The position numbers and the translations under genes were made by a program. From Oceanihabitans gracilariae (GTDB lineage: Bacteria > Bacteroidota > Bacteroidia > Flavobacteriales > Flavobacteriaceae), in the NCBI RefSeq assembly GCF_042684485.1, contig NZ_JBHULM010000011.1, positions 248,001 to 312,000 on the forward strand: a DNA stretch of 64,000 bases, read 5' to 3'. Shown here in pieces: positions 42,538 to 50,883 of the stretch. The first letter of the stretch is position 1, and each line of letters begins with the position of its first letter. Below the pieces are notes generated by a model, which ran no database searches, was not told where the DNA came from, and saw only the letters and a list, made by a program, of their open reading frames with translations.

Positions 42538-44778
42538 TTATTGTATTTTAAATCGTAATCCTGCGTAATAATTAGATCCATATATAGGACCATATACTAA
42601 AGTAGTATCAAAATTTGAACCAAAAGGATCATCTGCTCCTAATATTGGATTATCTTGTCTTACATTAGTTACATTTTCTCCTCCTAAATATACTTCAAAT
42701 TTAGGAGAAAATACTTTTGTTACTTGCAAGTTTAAAGTACCTATGGTTGGCGAATATTCACCCAATTGATATGCTGTTGGGTTAGATGCTGTAGAAGAAA
42801 AACGCTGCTTACCTAACCAGTTAAATGTTGCATCCATTTTCCAATGTCCTGTTTTTCCTTCTTTAATTGCTGTTTCATAAGATGCATTAGCAAAAAACCT
42901 GTTTTTAGGCACTAATGGTTTTTCTAATTTTTCGGTACCATATTGTGTTTGTACATCATAATACTTGTATGCTAAACGCATATCAAATCCTTCAAAAGCA
43001 TTGTAATTAAACTCTGCTTGAAAGCTATTGGCATAACTATCTCCTTCTAAATTATAAAAATTTACTTCCTGCGGATTTTCATAATCTACAACTACTTGGT
43101 TTTGAAAATCGGTTTTATAATAATCTACAGTGATATCTGCTTTTCTGTTAAACAAATTAAATCCTTGTAAAAAAGAAACACCATAATTCCATGCTATTTC
43201 TGGGTCTAAACCATAAATGTTTCCGTCTGTATTTAAAATATTTATACTTCTTGATGTAGAGAATATATTTTGGTTTTCGGCAAAAATACTTGCGCTACGC
43301 TTTCCTCTTCCAAAAGAAGCACGTAATGCAGATTTTCCCCAAGGTGTATATCTAGCATGTACTCGAGGCGTAATAAATGTTCCTAATAGATTATGAGAAT
43401 CTACACGAATTCCTGCTGTAACATTTAGGTTTTTTAAATTATCATAAGCATATTCAAAAAAGGCACCAAAATCTGCTTCATTTCTTCCGTAATCTATAGT
43501 GTTTACTACTTCATCATAATGATCATAAGTGTAACTCAACCCTGTTTTAAACTTACTTCTAGAATCACTAATAATAGAACTATAAATAATAGTAGTATAT
43601 AAACTGTTTTGTTTAATATCATAGTCGTTTAAGCCAAAATAAGAATCTTGTTCATGGCTACTGTAAGCTGTTTGCACACCAATACTTTGCCAAGGAATTT
43701 CTGGGTTTACGTATCCAAATTTAGCAGAGACCTCATAGCGTTTTGTATCTATTTCTCCTCCCCAAGCATTGGTTGTACCTCGATCTGTTTCTGGGTCAAA
43801 ACTTACTTCTCCAGTTTGTTTTTCGTCGTTTAAAAACTTAAAATTAACAAAGCTTACCAATCCTTTTTCTTGATTGGTATACTGCCAACGATTCATTAAA
43901 TTGATTTGGTTGTATAATGGCATATCTAAAAATCCGTCGTCATTTACATCGTGTTTTTCGTTATGCATATTACCATGTACATAAATACCTGTATCCCACT
44001 TTTCACTCACTTTAGTATTAAAATGTGTATTTAATTCTAAACGCGTATTACTTGCTCCGTAAAGGTTTACATAAAATTTATCATCTGTAGACGGTTTTAC
44101 TAGTTCTGCATTTATTTGTCCTGCAATACTTTCAAAACCAGTCACCACACTTCCTGCTCCTTTGGTTATTTGTATACTTTCTACCCAAGTACCTGGAATA
44201 AAACTTAAACCAAATGCTTGTGATGCACCACGAATTGATGGTATATTTTCGGTTGCAATTAATAGATAAGGACTAGTTAAACCTAACATTTTAATCTGCC
44301 TTGTTCCTGTTACTGCATCAGCAAAGTTAACGTCAATAGAAGGGTTGGTTTCAAAACTTTCAGACAAATTACAACATGCTGCTTTTAGCAACTCTTTACT
44401 ACTTACCGTAAATGTATTTGCTGCCTTTAAGTAAGATTTTGCTGTTGCTTGTTTTCTTGAAGTTACGGTAACTTCGCCTAATTCGCTTTTAGCCTCTAAT
44501 ACCACATGTACTTTTTGCGGTTTAGTAATAGTTATAGTATCGGTTTTAAAACCTACATAACTAACCACTAACTTTTTATAAGATGCGTTATACGGAATGG
44601 TAAAATTACCATCAAAATCTGAAGTAGTACCAACCGTTGTGTCTAACCAATATACATTTGCTCCAAACAAGGGCAAGTGTTCATTGGCTTCATTAGCTTC
44701 CATAACCATTCCGCTAATTTTATCTTGCGAAAAGATAGTAATAGGAAGCATCAATAATATATATATTATTTTTTTCAT
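42538..44778 (-). CDS. TonB-dependent receptor, probably for a metal or metal complex
   Basis: The 746-residue protein has a signal peptide ending TIFSQ, a carboxypeptidase-regulatory-like domain (about 20-110), a plug domain and a C-terminal 22-strand barrel ending in YAGLRFKIQ. The plug contains an unusual cysteine pair, LLKAACCNLSESFE near residue 135, and then GSVVTGFESIAGQINAELVKP. The neighbours (HMA, MauE fusion, HYC_CC_PP) and the cysteines point to copper or a similar metal. It is flanked by REP-like half elements on both sides. The ligand is not predictable from sequence alone. Confidence 0.9.
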   Translation of the reverse strand: MKKIIYILLMLPITIFSQDKISGMVMEANEANEHLPLFGANVYWLDTTVGTTSDFDGNFTIPYNASYKKLVVSYVGFKTDTITITKPQKVHVVLEAKSELGEVTVTSRKQATAKSYLKAANTFTVSSKELLKAACCNLSESFETNPSIDVNFADAVTGTRQIKMLGLTSPYLLIATENIPSIRGASQAFGLSFIPGTWVESIQITKGAGSVVTGFESIAGQINAELVKPSTDDKFYVNLYGASNTRLELNTHFNTKVSEKWDTGIYVHGNMHNEKHDVNDDGFLDMPLYNQINLMNRWQYTNQEKGLVSFVNFKFLNDEKQTGEVSFDPETDRGTTNAWGGEIDTKRYEVSAKFGYVNPEIPWQSIGVQTAYSSHEQDSYFGLNDYDIKQNSLYTTIIYSSIISDSRSKFKTGLSYTYDHYDEVVNTIDYGRNEADFGAFFEYAYDNLKNLNVTAGIRVDSHNLLGTFITPRVHARYTPWGKSALRASFGRGKRSASIFAENQNIFSTSRSINILNTDGNIYGLDPEIAWNYGVSFLQGFNLFNRKADITVDYYKTDFQNQVVVDYENPQEVNFYNLEGDSYANSFQAEFNYNAFEGFDMRLAYKYYDVQTQYGTEKLEKPLVPKNRFFANASYETAIKEGKTGHWKMDATFNWLGKQRFSSTASNPTAYQLGEYSPTIGTLNLQVTKVFSPKFEVYLGGENVTNVRQDNPILGADDPFGSNFDTTLVYGPIYGSNYYAGLRFKIQ

Positions 44779-44790
44779 TGTATATTTTTT

Positions 44791-44815
44791 TATTTCCGTG
44801 AAAACGGGAATCTAT
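44791..44815. repeat. Degenerate REP-like half element
   Basis: TTTCCGTGAAAACGGGAATC then TATT resembles the left half of the groESL element (ATTCCGCATTGTATGCGGAA then TCTATT). It lies between the TonB receptor and the HMA-MauE gene. Confidence 0.55.
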
Positions 44816-44816
44816 T

Positions 44817-45542
44817 TTAATTGTAAATTTTTAGTAGCATGATTATAGCCATAACTAGCATGATGCTATTTTCTATAAAGGTAGCTTTAGTCATTGGTAG
44901 CTTTAATGCAGTACCAAGGCATGCACATTGTATTGCTTTTTTATCTAGCAAGCTTTTGGTCACACCAACGGTTGTAATTCCTAGAATGATTACTGTAATG
45001 ATTAATGCTAACGGAATTTGAATTCGCATTAAGAATAAAATACCCAAGGCTAATTCTATAAAAGGATACACCCAACCATAGGCTGGAATTAATTTTGCTA
45101 ACGGATCATACATTTTAAAAGATTCTGGAAATCCTTTTAAATCTAGAAACTTAAAAAAGCTAAAAACCACATAAAAAAGTCCCATAAAGTCTAGCATGAA
45201 TGCTGAAGAATCCCAAGGATTATAATTTAGTAAAACCGAAGCGCCAATAATAAAGATAAAGATTAAAAACAGCGGAAAAAGTTGTTGTATATCTGTTTTT
45301 TCTTCCTCTTTTTTAGCAGAAGAAAACACATTAACTTCTTCTTTGTTAGAAATAGTGTATTTATTAGAAAGTGCCTCTTGCAAGGTTTCTAAAGGTATGT
45401 GTGTAGACATTGTAATAGTAACTTCCTTAGCTTCTAAATGTGCTGTTGCATTAGTTACCTGTTGTAAAGCTTTTAATTCTTTTTCTACAGATGCTTTACA
45501 ACCATTACAAGTCATTCCTGTAACTGTATATGTATGTTGCAT
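44817..45542 (-). CDS. HMA domain fused to a MauE/DoxX-like membrane domain
   Basis: The 241-residue protein has an N-terminal HMA domain (1-66) with GMTCNGCKAS (C12, C15), a short linker and about four membrane helices. The C-terminal half contains IQCACLGTALKLPM, the cysteine motif of MauE-type redox membrane proteins. The fusion suggests transfer of metal or electrons across the inner membrane. It lies between the TonB receptor and the HYC_CC_PP gene on the same strand. Metal specificity is inferred from context. Confidence 0.85.
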   Translation of the reverse strand: MQHTYTVTGMTCNGCKASVEKELKALQQVTNATAHLEAKEVTITMSTHIPLETLQEALSNKYTISNKEEVNVFSSAKKEEEKTDIQQLFPLFLIFIFIIGASVLLNYNPWDSSAFMLDFMGLFYVVFSFFKFLDLKGFPESFKMYDPLAKLIPAYGWVYPFIELALGILFLMRIQIPLALIITVIILGITTVGVTKSLLDKKAIQCACLGTALKLPMTKATFIENSIMLVMAIIMLLKIYN

Positions 45543-45609
45543 GAATTTATGTTTGATGTATTAATAAGTAATTGCTTTTCGTTAACACGAAAGGAAAAAC
45601 ATTAAAAAA

Positions 45610-46023
45610 TCAAATCAAGAAAGTATCATTAAGTAATTGTATATCTACAACTATATTAGGTGGAGAGTAATCTTTATGCGGAATAACCTGTTTTGGCAAA
45701 CCTTCAAAAAGATAAACATAAGAATATGCAAAAGATGCTAAAAATTGTTGTTGCTCAAAATCTAGGTCGTCAAAAGTTTTAATAGTTAAATCTTTCTGAC
45801 CTTGAATAACATCTATTTGATCTTTACAACAAGACATTTTAGTAATTGTTTCCTGGTCCATTTCAAAAGGTTCTAAACCACATTTTTCTCCTTCAGAAAA
45901 AATAGAAACATCTACTAAAACATCACCACAGAAGTGCTTTTCAATAGTAAGAGATACTGTTGAAAATAACACTAGAAAGGCTAATGTTACAGAAAAGCTT
46001 GTATGTAATATTTTTTTTATCAT
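45610..46023 (-). CDS. HYC_CC_PP family protein
   Basis: The 137-residue protein has an N-terminal signal or membrane segment and three short motifs that define this Bacteroidota family: KHFCGDVL, MSCCKDQI and YSPPNIVV. The function is unknown, but genes of this family typically lie beside TonB receptors and HMA proteins, as here. It heads the metal-handling cluster, with a -7 box at 46038. Confidence 0.85.
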   Translation of the reverse strand: MIKKILHTSFSVTLAFLVLFSTVSLTIEKHFCGDVLVDVSIFSEGEKCGLEPFEMDQETITKMSCCKDQIDVIQGQKDLTIKTFDDLDFEQQQFLASFAYSYVYLFEGLPKQVIPHKDYSPPNIVVDIQLLNDTFLI

Positions 46024-46037
46024 TCTTAAATGCGATA

Positions 46038-46045
46038 CAAAATTA
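46038..46045 (-). promoter_or_regulatory. -7 box of the metal-handling cluster
   Basis: The minus strand reads TAATTTTG, matching TAnnTTTG, 15 bases before the HYC_CC_PP ATG. Confidence 0.5.
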
Positions 46046-46090
46046 CAAAAACTAAGTTTAAAATCCTTGTTTTACAAAATCATTAACAAA

Positions 46091-46519
46091 TTACTCTTGT
46101 TGTTTAAAATAATAAAACGCAGGAATCAAGAGCAATAAAATCAATGGTTGAATTAAAAACCTTCGTACGTTAAAGAATAAATAATAGTCTTCTTGTCTTG
46201 GATTTATTACAAAATATAAAAACAATAATAAAAGTACTACTAAGGCAATTGCATATAAAATAGCCGAAAATTTAATAATGTTTTTGTCTTTAAACAGCAC
46301 AAACAAAATAGCTAAAGACAAAATGGTATTTAAAGCGTATCGCAACACTGTAAACGCTGTTAATTTAAATGTTTCTTGTCTTGGCGAATCTAAATACAGA
46401 TAATCATTTTTAAAAAAAGACAAATATGGATCGTAGAAAATTTGTTCTTCAAAAACGCGAATTAACACGAGTAAAGTACCTAAAACAAGAAGTAAACCGT
46501 ATTTAACAAATGTATTCAT
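46091..46519 (-). CDS. Exosortase F system-associated membrane protein
   Basis: The 142-residue protein has about four membrane helices and a loop with RVFEEQIFYDPYLSFFKNDY. It directly follows xrtF with a one-base gap and belongs to the small protein family that accompanies exosortase F in Flavobacteriaceae. Its role is unknown; a partner for sorting or for the sorted protein is likely. Confidence 0.85.
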   Translation of the reverse strand: MNTFVKYGLLLVLGTLLVLIRVFEEQIFYDPYLSFFKNDYLYLDSPRQETFKLTAFTVLRYALNTILSLAILFVLFKDKNIIKFSAILYAIALVVLLLLFLYFVINPRQEDYYLFFNVRRFLIQPLILLLLIPAFYYFKQQE

Positions 46520-46520
46520 C

Positions 46521-47063
46521 TTACTTTTTTGAATTAGAAAAACGATTCACCCAAACCATCCAAAGCAAACAAACCATACCATAAATTATGGCTGGAAATA
46601 TTACAGTATGCAAAATATCTTTTCGCCAAGGATAATGATACAAACCAACAGAAAGTATTACTATTCTAATTAAATTAGCAATGTATATTAACACACTACC
46701 TGCTAAAATATAAAGTACTGTAATTTTAAATGTACTTGAAAAGGCTATTATAAAAGATATAAACAAAATAATAATACTTATAGAGTTGCAACCTTCTATT
46801 ACTCGAGCTACATATTTTTCGTTTATAATTAATTTTAAGGAAGCTTCGTTTGGATGTGGCAATAACTGCACTCTATAATCTAGAGCATTTAAAATTTCCT
46901 TACTTTGTTTAGCCACCAAATTGGTCAAGTAATCTGGATAATACGTATTACCTGAAGAATATTGCAAAAACAATTTATAGCTAAAGGTTAAGACTGCATA
47001 AACCATTAAAAAAGTGGCTATAAATTTTAATACAGACTTATATTTTATAAAAAGTTGTTTCAA
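46521..47063 (-). CDS. xrtF: Exosortase family protein XrtF
   Basis: The 180-residue membrane protein has the exosortase catalytic triad: Cys92 in EGCNSISI, Arg133 in NLIRIVIL and His152 in ILHTVIF. Multiple hydrophobic helices surround it. Exosortases cleave C-terminal sorting signals at the inner membrane and attach the protein to another carrier. Its target proteins are not in the window. It is divergent from the GAF gene and is followed by its usual small partner. Confidence 0.92.
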   Translation of the reverse strand: MKQLFIKYKSVLKFIATFLMVYAVLTFSYKLFLQYSSGNTYYPDYLTNLVAKQSKEILNALDYRVQLLPHPNEASLKLIINEKYVARVIEGCNSISIIILFISFIIAFSSTFKITVLYILAGSVLIYIANLIRIVILSVGLYHYPWRKDILHTVIFPAIIYGMVCLLWMVWVNRFSNSKK

Positions 47064-47128
47064 AGATTTACTTTTAATTTACTTGGTTAAATTTATGCAA
47101 AATGTGATAATATATATTGGTTTTTAAA

Positions 47129-47136
47129 TACTTTTG
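47129..47136 (+). promoter_or_regulatory. -7 box for the GAF gene
   Basis: TACTTTTG matches TAnnTTTG and lies 19 bases before the ATG at 47156. This supports the shorter start over the upstream TTG at 47117, which would lie before the promoter. Confidence 0.55.
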
Positions 47137-47155
47137 TAAAAAGTTTTTTAATCCT

Positions 47156-47611
47156 ATGAATTTCGAGCAGTTAAAACCAGAAATAACAACAATAATAAAT
47201 CAAAAAGAGGCTACAAAAGACGATAAGTTATTATCTATTTGCAAGCTTCTTGAAGAACATATTACCTATTACAATTGGGTTGGTTTCTATTTTAAAAATG
47301 GAGATAAAAACGAATTGAAATTAGGTCCTTATGTAGGTGATCCTACAGATCACGTAATCATTCCTTTTGGTAAAGGTATTTGCGGACAAGTTGCTGTTAG
47401 CAATGAAAACTTTGTGGTAGCAGATGTTGCTGCACAAGACAATTATATTGCATGTAGCATTACAGTTAAAGCTGAAATAGTAATTCCTATTTTTGTAAAT
47501 GGTGAAAATATTGGTCAAATAGATATAGACTCTAATACTCCTGATCCTTTTACTGAAGAAGACGAACGCTTTTTAGAGTTTGTTTGCGCACAAGTAGCCA
47601 CACTACTATAG
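47156..47611 (+). CDS. GAF-domain protein of the free methionine-R-sulfoxide reductase type
   Basis: Start at the ATG at 47156 (151 residues, MNFEQLKPEI), just after a -7 box. It is a single GAF domain with the fRMsr-like segments FGKGICGQVA and DNYIACSITVKAEIVIPIF, so two of the three redox cysteines of that family are present. The first one, in the segment usually GPVACY, is here GPYVGD. It may reduce free methionine-R-sulfoxide with a changed thiol relay, or bind a small ligand. It stands alone and converges on an ABC permease gene. Confidence 0.8.
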   Translation: MNFEQLKPEITTIINQKEATKDDKLLSICKLLEEHITYYNWVGFYFKNGDKNELKLGPYVGDPTDHVIIPFGKGICGQVAVSNENFVVADVAAQDNYIACSITVKAEIVIPIFVNGENIGQIDIDSNTPDPFTEEDERFLEFVCAQVATLL

Positions 47612-47647
47612 TAGCTTTTTAGAGAAGAAAAAAAAAAAACATAAAAT

Positions 47648-47695
47648 TCCAAATAGCAGTATTACCAAATAATATGCTTTTTGGAGTTTTTTTTT
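47648..47695 (+). terminator. Terminator between the GAF gene and the ABC permease
   Basis: Arms TCCAAATAGCAGTATT and AATATGCTTTTTGGA pair with a few mismatches and are followed by a run of nine T. It serves the plus-strand GAF gene. Confidence 0.65.
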
Positions 47696-47730
47696 GCTAT
47701 TTACTCCTGCAATACTTTAAATCTTGAATG

Positions 47731-48984
47731 CTACATTCCTGTTCTAATAGCTTCTACAGGATCTAGTTTAGACGCAGAAAGCGCAGGAATAACTCCAGAA
47801 ACCAAGCCTATTATAGTAGAGAGTATAAAACCAAGAAACATATTGCTATAAGACAATACAAACTCAAAACTATCTGTAAGTTGCGTCATTAATAAGGAAA
47901 CTATCCAAACAAAAAACAAACCTACTAAACCACCAATAACAGCTAAAATTACGGCTTCAAACAAAAACTGAAACAAAATAAATCTGTTTTTTGCTCCTAA
48001 TGATTTTTGAATACCAATTAAATTGGTTCTTTCTTTTACACTAACAAACATAATATTAGCAATACCAAAACCTCCTACAAGAAGAGAGAAACCACTAATA
48101 ATCCAACCCATAAAATTTAGTTGTCCTGTAATATTATCTATTAAATCGGTAAAACCTTGAAGCTCGTTAACAAAAAAGTTATTATCTTCTCCTGCTTTTA
48201 AACCTCTAAAGTTTCTTAATCCTTGTGCTATTACCGCATTAAATTCAGATAAGTCAATTCCTGATTCTGGTTTTACAATTATTGCAGGAAACGCTCTTTT
48301 ATTATTATCACCTAAAAGTCTTCGCACAAAATTTACAGGCAAAATAGCTGCGGTATCTTTAGAGTTTCCAAACAAACCAGAGCCTTCCTTTTCAAGTACA
48401 CCAATAACTGTAAATTTTCTTCCGTAAAGCCTTACTACTTTACCTATAGGATTTAAATTACCAAATAAACTACTAGCTATTTCATCTCCTAAAACCACTA
48501 CTGGCGAACCAGAATTAGATTCCGATTCATTAAAAAACCTTCCCTCTCCTATTTGTAAACTTTCAATGTTATAATAACCACTTGTTACTGCTGCAATCTG
48601 TACATTTTCAACAGAGGCAGCATCATATTTAATGGTTTCAGGATTTACATTTAGCGAAAAAGAAGCCGCTTCAACATTAGGAATTTTATTTTCTATAAAC
48701 TGAAATTCTTCATAAGTAACATCAGGAAATTGTTCTCTTTTCCATTGCGGAATGGTACTAGGTCCAAAAGAAAAACGCATGATATAAAGTGTACTATTAT
48801 CTAAAGAACTAATACTACCTTTAATATCATTTTTTAAAGAATCTACTGCTGCTAAAACTGCTATTATAGAAAATATACCAATAGTAACACCTAACAAAGA
48901 CAAAAACGTTCGCAGTTTATTGTTTGTCAAAGCACTAATAGCAAAAGAAAAACTCTCTTTAAAGAGACGTAAATACAGTAACAT
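47731..48984 (-). CDS. ABC transporter permease (MacB/FtsX type)
   Basis: The 417-residue protein has an N-terminal helix (about 22-45), a large periplasmic MacB-PCD domain (about 50-270), and three C-terminal helices with the FtsX segment ERTNLIGIQKSLGAKNRFIL. The C-terminus ALSASKLDPVEAIRTGM is typical. It would work with an ATPase to export peptides, lipoproteins or drugs by mechanotransmission; none is adjacent. It stands alone on the minus strand. Confidence 0.9.
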   Translation of the reverse strand: MLLYLRLFKESFSFAISALTNNKLRTFLSLLGVTIGIFSIIAVLAAVDSLKNDIKGSISSLDNSTLYIMRFSFGPSTIPQWKREQFPDVTYEEFQFIENKIPNVEAASFSLNVNPETIKYDAASVENVQIAAVTSGYYNIESLQIGEGRFFNESESNSGSPVVVLGDEIASSLFGNLNPIGKVVRLYGRKFTVIGVLEKEGSGLFGNSKDTAAILPVNFVRRLLGDNNKRAFPAIIVKPESGIDLSEFNAVIAQGLRNFRGLKAGEDNNFFVNELQGFTDLIDNITGQLNFMGWIISGFSLLVGGFGIANIMFVSVKERTNLIGIQKSLGAKNRFILFQFLFEAVILAVIGGLVGLFFVWIVSLLMTQLTDSFEFVLSYSNMFLGFILSTIIGLVSGVIPALSASKLDPVEAIRTGM

Positions 48985-49152
48985 ATGCAGTAAAAATTAT
49001 ACTTTTTTAAAGAATTATAAAGGTAAGACGTTTTTATATAATATTTGTTACAAATAAATGAAAACAAATAAGAGCACATATGTTGTTAATAACTCCTTGT
49101 TTTAGTTAAAAAAACAAATGCATTTTCTCTTATAAAAAGCACTAAATATTCC

Positions 49153-49160
49153 TATTTTTG
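49153..49160 (+). promoter_or_regulatory. -7 box for purH
   Basis: TATTTTTG matches TAnnTTTG and lies 21 bases before the ATG at 49182. This supports that start over the TTG at 49158 within the box. Confidence 0.6.
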
Positions 49161-49181
49161 CAGGCAAATAACACAACTATA

Positions 49182-50714
49182 ATGAGCAACAGTAAAACAA
49201 TTAAGTCTGCACTAATTTCGGTATTTAGTAAAGACGGTTTAGAACCAATTGTAAAACAATTAAACAAACAAGGTGTAACCATTTATTCCACTGGTGGAAC
49301 ACAAAAATTTATTAATGATTTAGGAATAGATGTCGTTCCTGTAGAAGATGTAACTTCATATCCTTCTATTCTTGGAGGTCGTGTAAAAACATTACACCCA
49401 AAAGTTTTTGGTGGAATCTTAAACAGACAAAACCATGATGGTGATGTTGCAGAAATGGAAGAATACAACATTCCGCAGATAGATGTGGTAATTGTTGATT
49501 TATATCCTTTTGAAAAAACAGTAGCTTCAGGAGCAAGCGAACAAGATATTATTGAAAAAATTGATATAGGAGGAATTTCATTAATTCGTGCAGCTGCTAA
49601 AAATTATGCAGATGTAATTTGCGTTTCTTCGGTAAATGACTATGCTGAATTTTTAGAATTAATTACAGAAAAAAACGGAACCTTAACAGAAGCAGACAGA
49701 AAATTATTTGCTGCAAAAGCATTTAATGTTTCTTCGCATTATGATTCTGCCATTTTTAATTACTTCAATAAAAACCATGAAATCGCTTCTTTTAAACTTA
49801 GCGAAACGCAAGGTAAAGTATTACGTTATGGAGAAAATCCGCACCAAAAAGGATTTTTCTTTGGTGATTTTGACGAAATATTTACAAAACTTCATGGTAA
49901 AGAATTAAGCTACAACAACCTTTTAGATGTAGATGCAGCTGTAAATTTAATTAATGAATTTAAAGGCGAAGCTCCTACATTTGCAGTATTAAAACATAAC
50001 AATGCTTGCGGATTTGCTCAACGTGAAACCGTTTTAGAATCGTATATCGATGCTTTAGCAGGAGATCCTGTTTCTGCTTTTGGTGGTGTATTAATTAGCA
50101 ATACAGAAATAGACAAAGCAACAGCAGAAGAAATTCACAAATTATTTTGCGAAGTAGTAATAGCACCTTCTTTTTCTGATGAAGCTTTAGAGATTTTAAA
50201 AGGAAAGAAAAACAGAATCTTACTTGTTTTAAAAGATTTTGATTTCCCGGAAACAACAGTAAGAACTTGTTTAAATGGTGTTTTAGTACAAGACAGAAAC
50301 TCTAAAACAGATGCTTTAGAAGATTTAAAAGATGCTACAAACAATAAACCAACACAAAAAGAGTTAGATGATTTAATCTTTGCTTCTAAAATTTGTAAGC
50401 ATACCAAATCAAACACTATTGTTTTAGTAAAAAACAAACAACTATGTGCTAGCGGAACAGGACAAACAAGTCGTGTAGATGCATTAAACCAAGCCATACA
50501 CAAAGCACAATCTTTTAATTTTGAATTACAAGGTGCAGTAATGGCAAGTGATGCATTTTTTCCGTTTCCAGATTGTGTAGAGATTGCTAAAAACGCAGGA
50601 GTTACAGCAGTAATACAACCAGGAGGATCTATAAAAGACCAATTGAGTATTGATTATTGTAATGATAATGATGTAGCTATGGTTTTTACAGGTACAAGAC
50701 ATTTTAAACACTAG
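49182..50714 (+). CDS. purH: Bifunctional AICAR formyltransferase / IMP cyclohydrolase
   Basis: Start at the ATG at 49182 (510 residues). The N-terminal IMP cyclohydrolase (MGS-like) domain has LISVFSKDG, YSTGGT and GGRVKTLHPKV. The C-terminal AICAR transformylase domain has LRYGENPHQKG, FAVLKHNNACGFA and ASDAFFPFPD. It performs the last two steps of purine biosynthesis in the cytoplasm. It stands upstream of mreB, separated by a long perfect hairpin. Confidence 0.97.
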   Translation: MSNSKTIKSALISVFSKDGLEPIVKQLNKQGVTIYSTGGTQKFINDLGIDVVPVEDVTSYPSILGGRVKTLHPKVFGGILNRQNHDGDVAEMEEYNIPQIDVVIVDLYPFEKTVASGASEQDIIEKIDIGGISLIRAAAKNYADVICVSSVNDYAEFLELITEKNGTLTEADRKLFAAKAFNVSSHYDSAIFNYFNKNHEIASFKLSETQGKVLRYGENPHQKGFFFGDFDEIFTKLHGKELSYNNLLDVDAAVNLINEFKGEAPTFAVLKHNNACGFAQRETVLESYIDALAGDPVSAFGGVLISNTEIDKATAEEIHKLFCEVVIAPSFSDEALEILKGKKNRILLVLKDFDFPETTVRTCLNGVLVQDRNSKTDALEDLKDATNNKPTQKELDDLIFASKICKHTKSNTIVLVKNKQLCASGTGQTSRVDALNQAIHKAQSFNFELQGAVMASDAFFPFPDCVEIAKNAGVTAVIQPGGSIKDQLSIDYCNDNDVAMVFTGTRHFKH

Positions 50715-50751
50715 GTTGTTATCTCCTTAGTGAGAATTAAAATAGTATCTA

Positions 50752-50795
50752 AATAGTTGAAAATCTATACTTAATTTTATAGATTTTCAACTATT
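50752..50795. repeat. Perfect 18-base inverted repeat between purH and mreB
   Basis: AATAGTTGAAAATCTATA and its reverse complement enclose an eight-base loop. No T-run follows on the plus strand, so it is not a classic terminator. It may be a stabilising 3' hairpin of the purH mRNA or a REP-like palindrome. Confidence 0.55.
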
Positions 50796-50883
50796 AAAAC
50801 ATTAACTTTAAAAATCATATTTAGAAAGAGTTTTACTACCTTTACGAGATTTGATTTTTTAACGCATATAATTAAAATAAAGA

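Noticed and set aside
45571..45597. Small palindrome TTTCGT / ACGAAA upstream of the HMA-MauE gene as another REP unit
   Set aside because: It lacks the TTCC / GGAATCT core that the other three units share.
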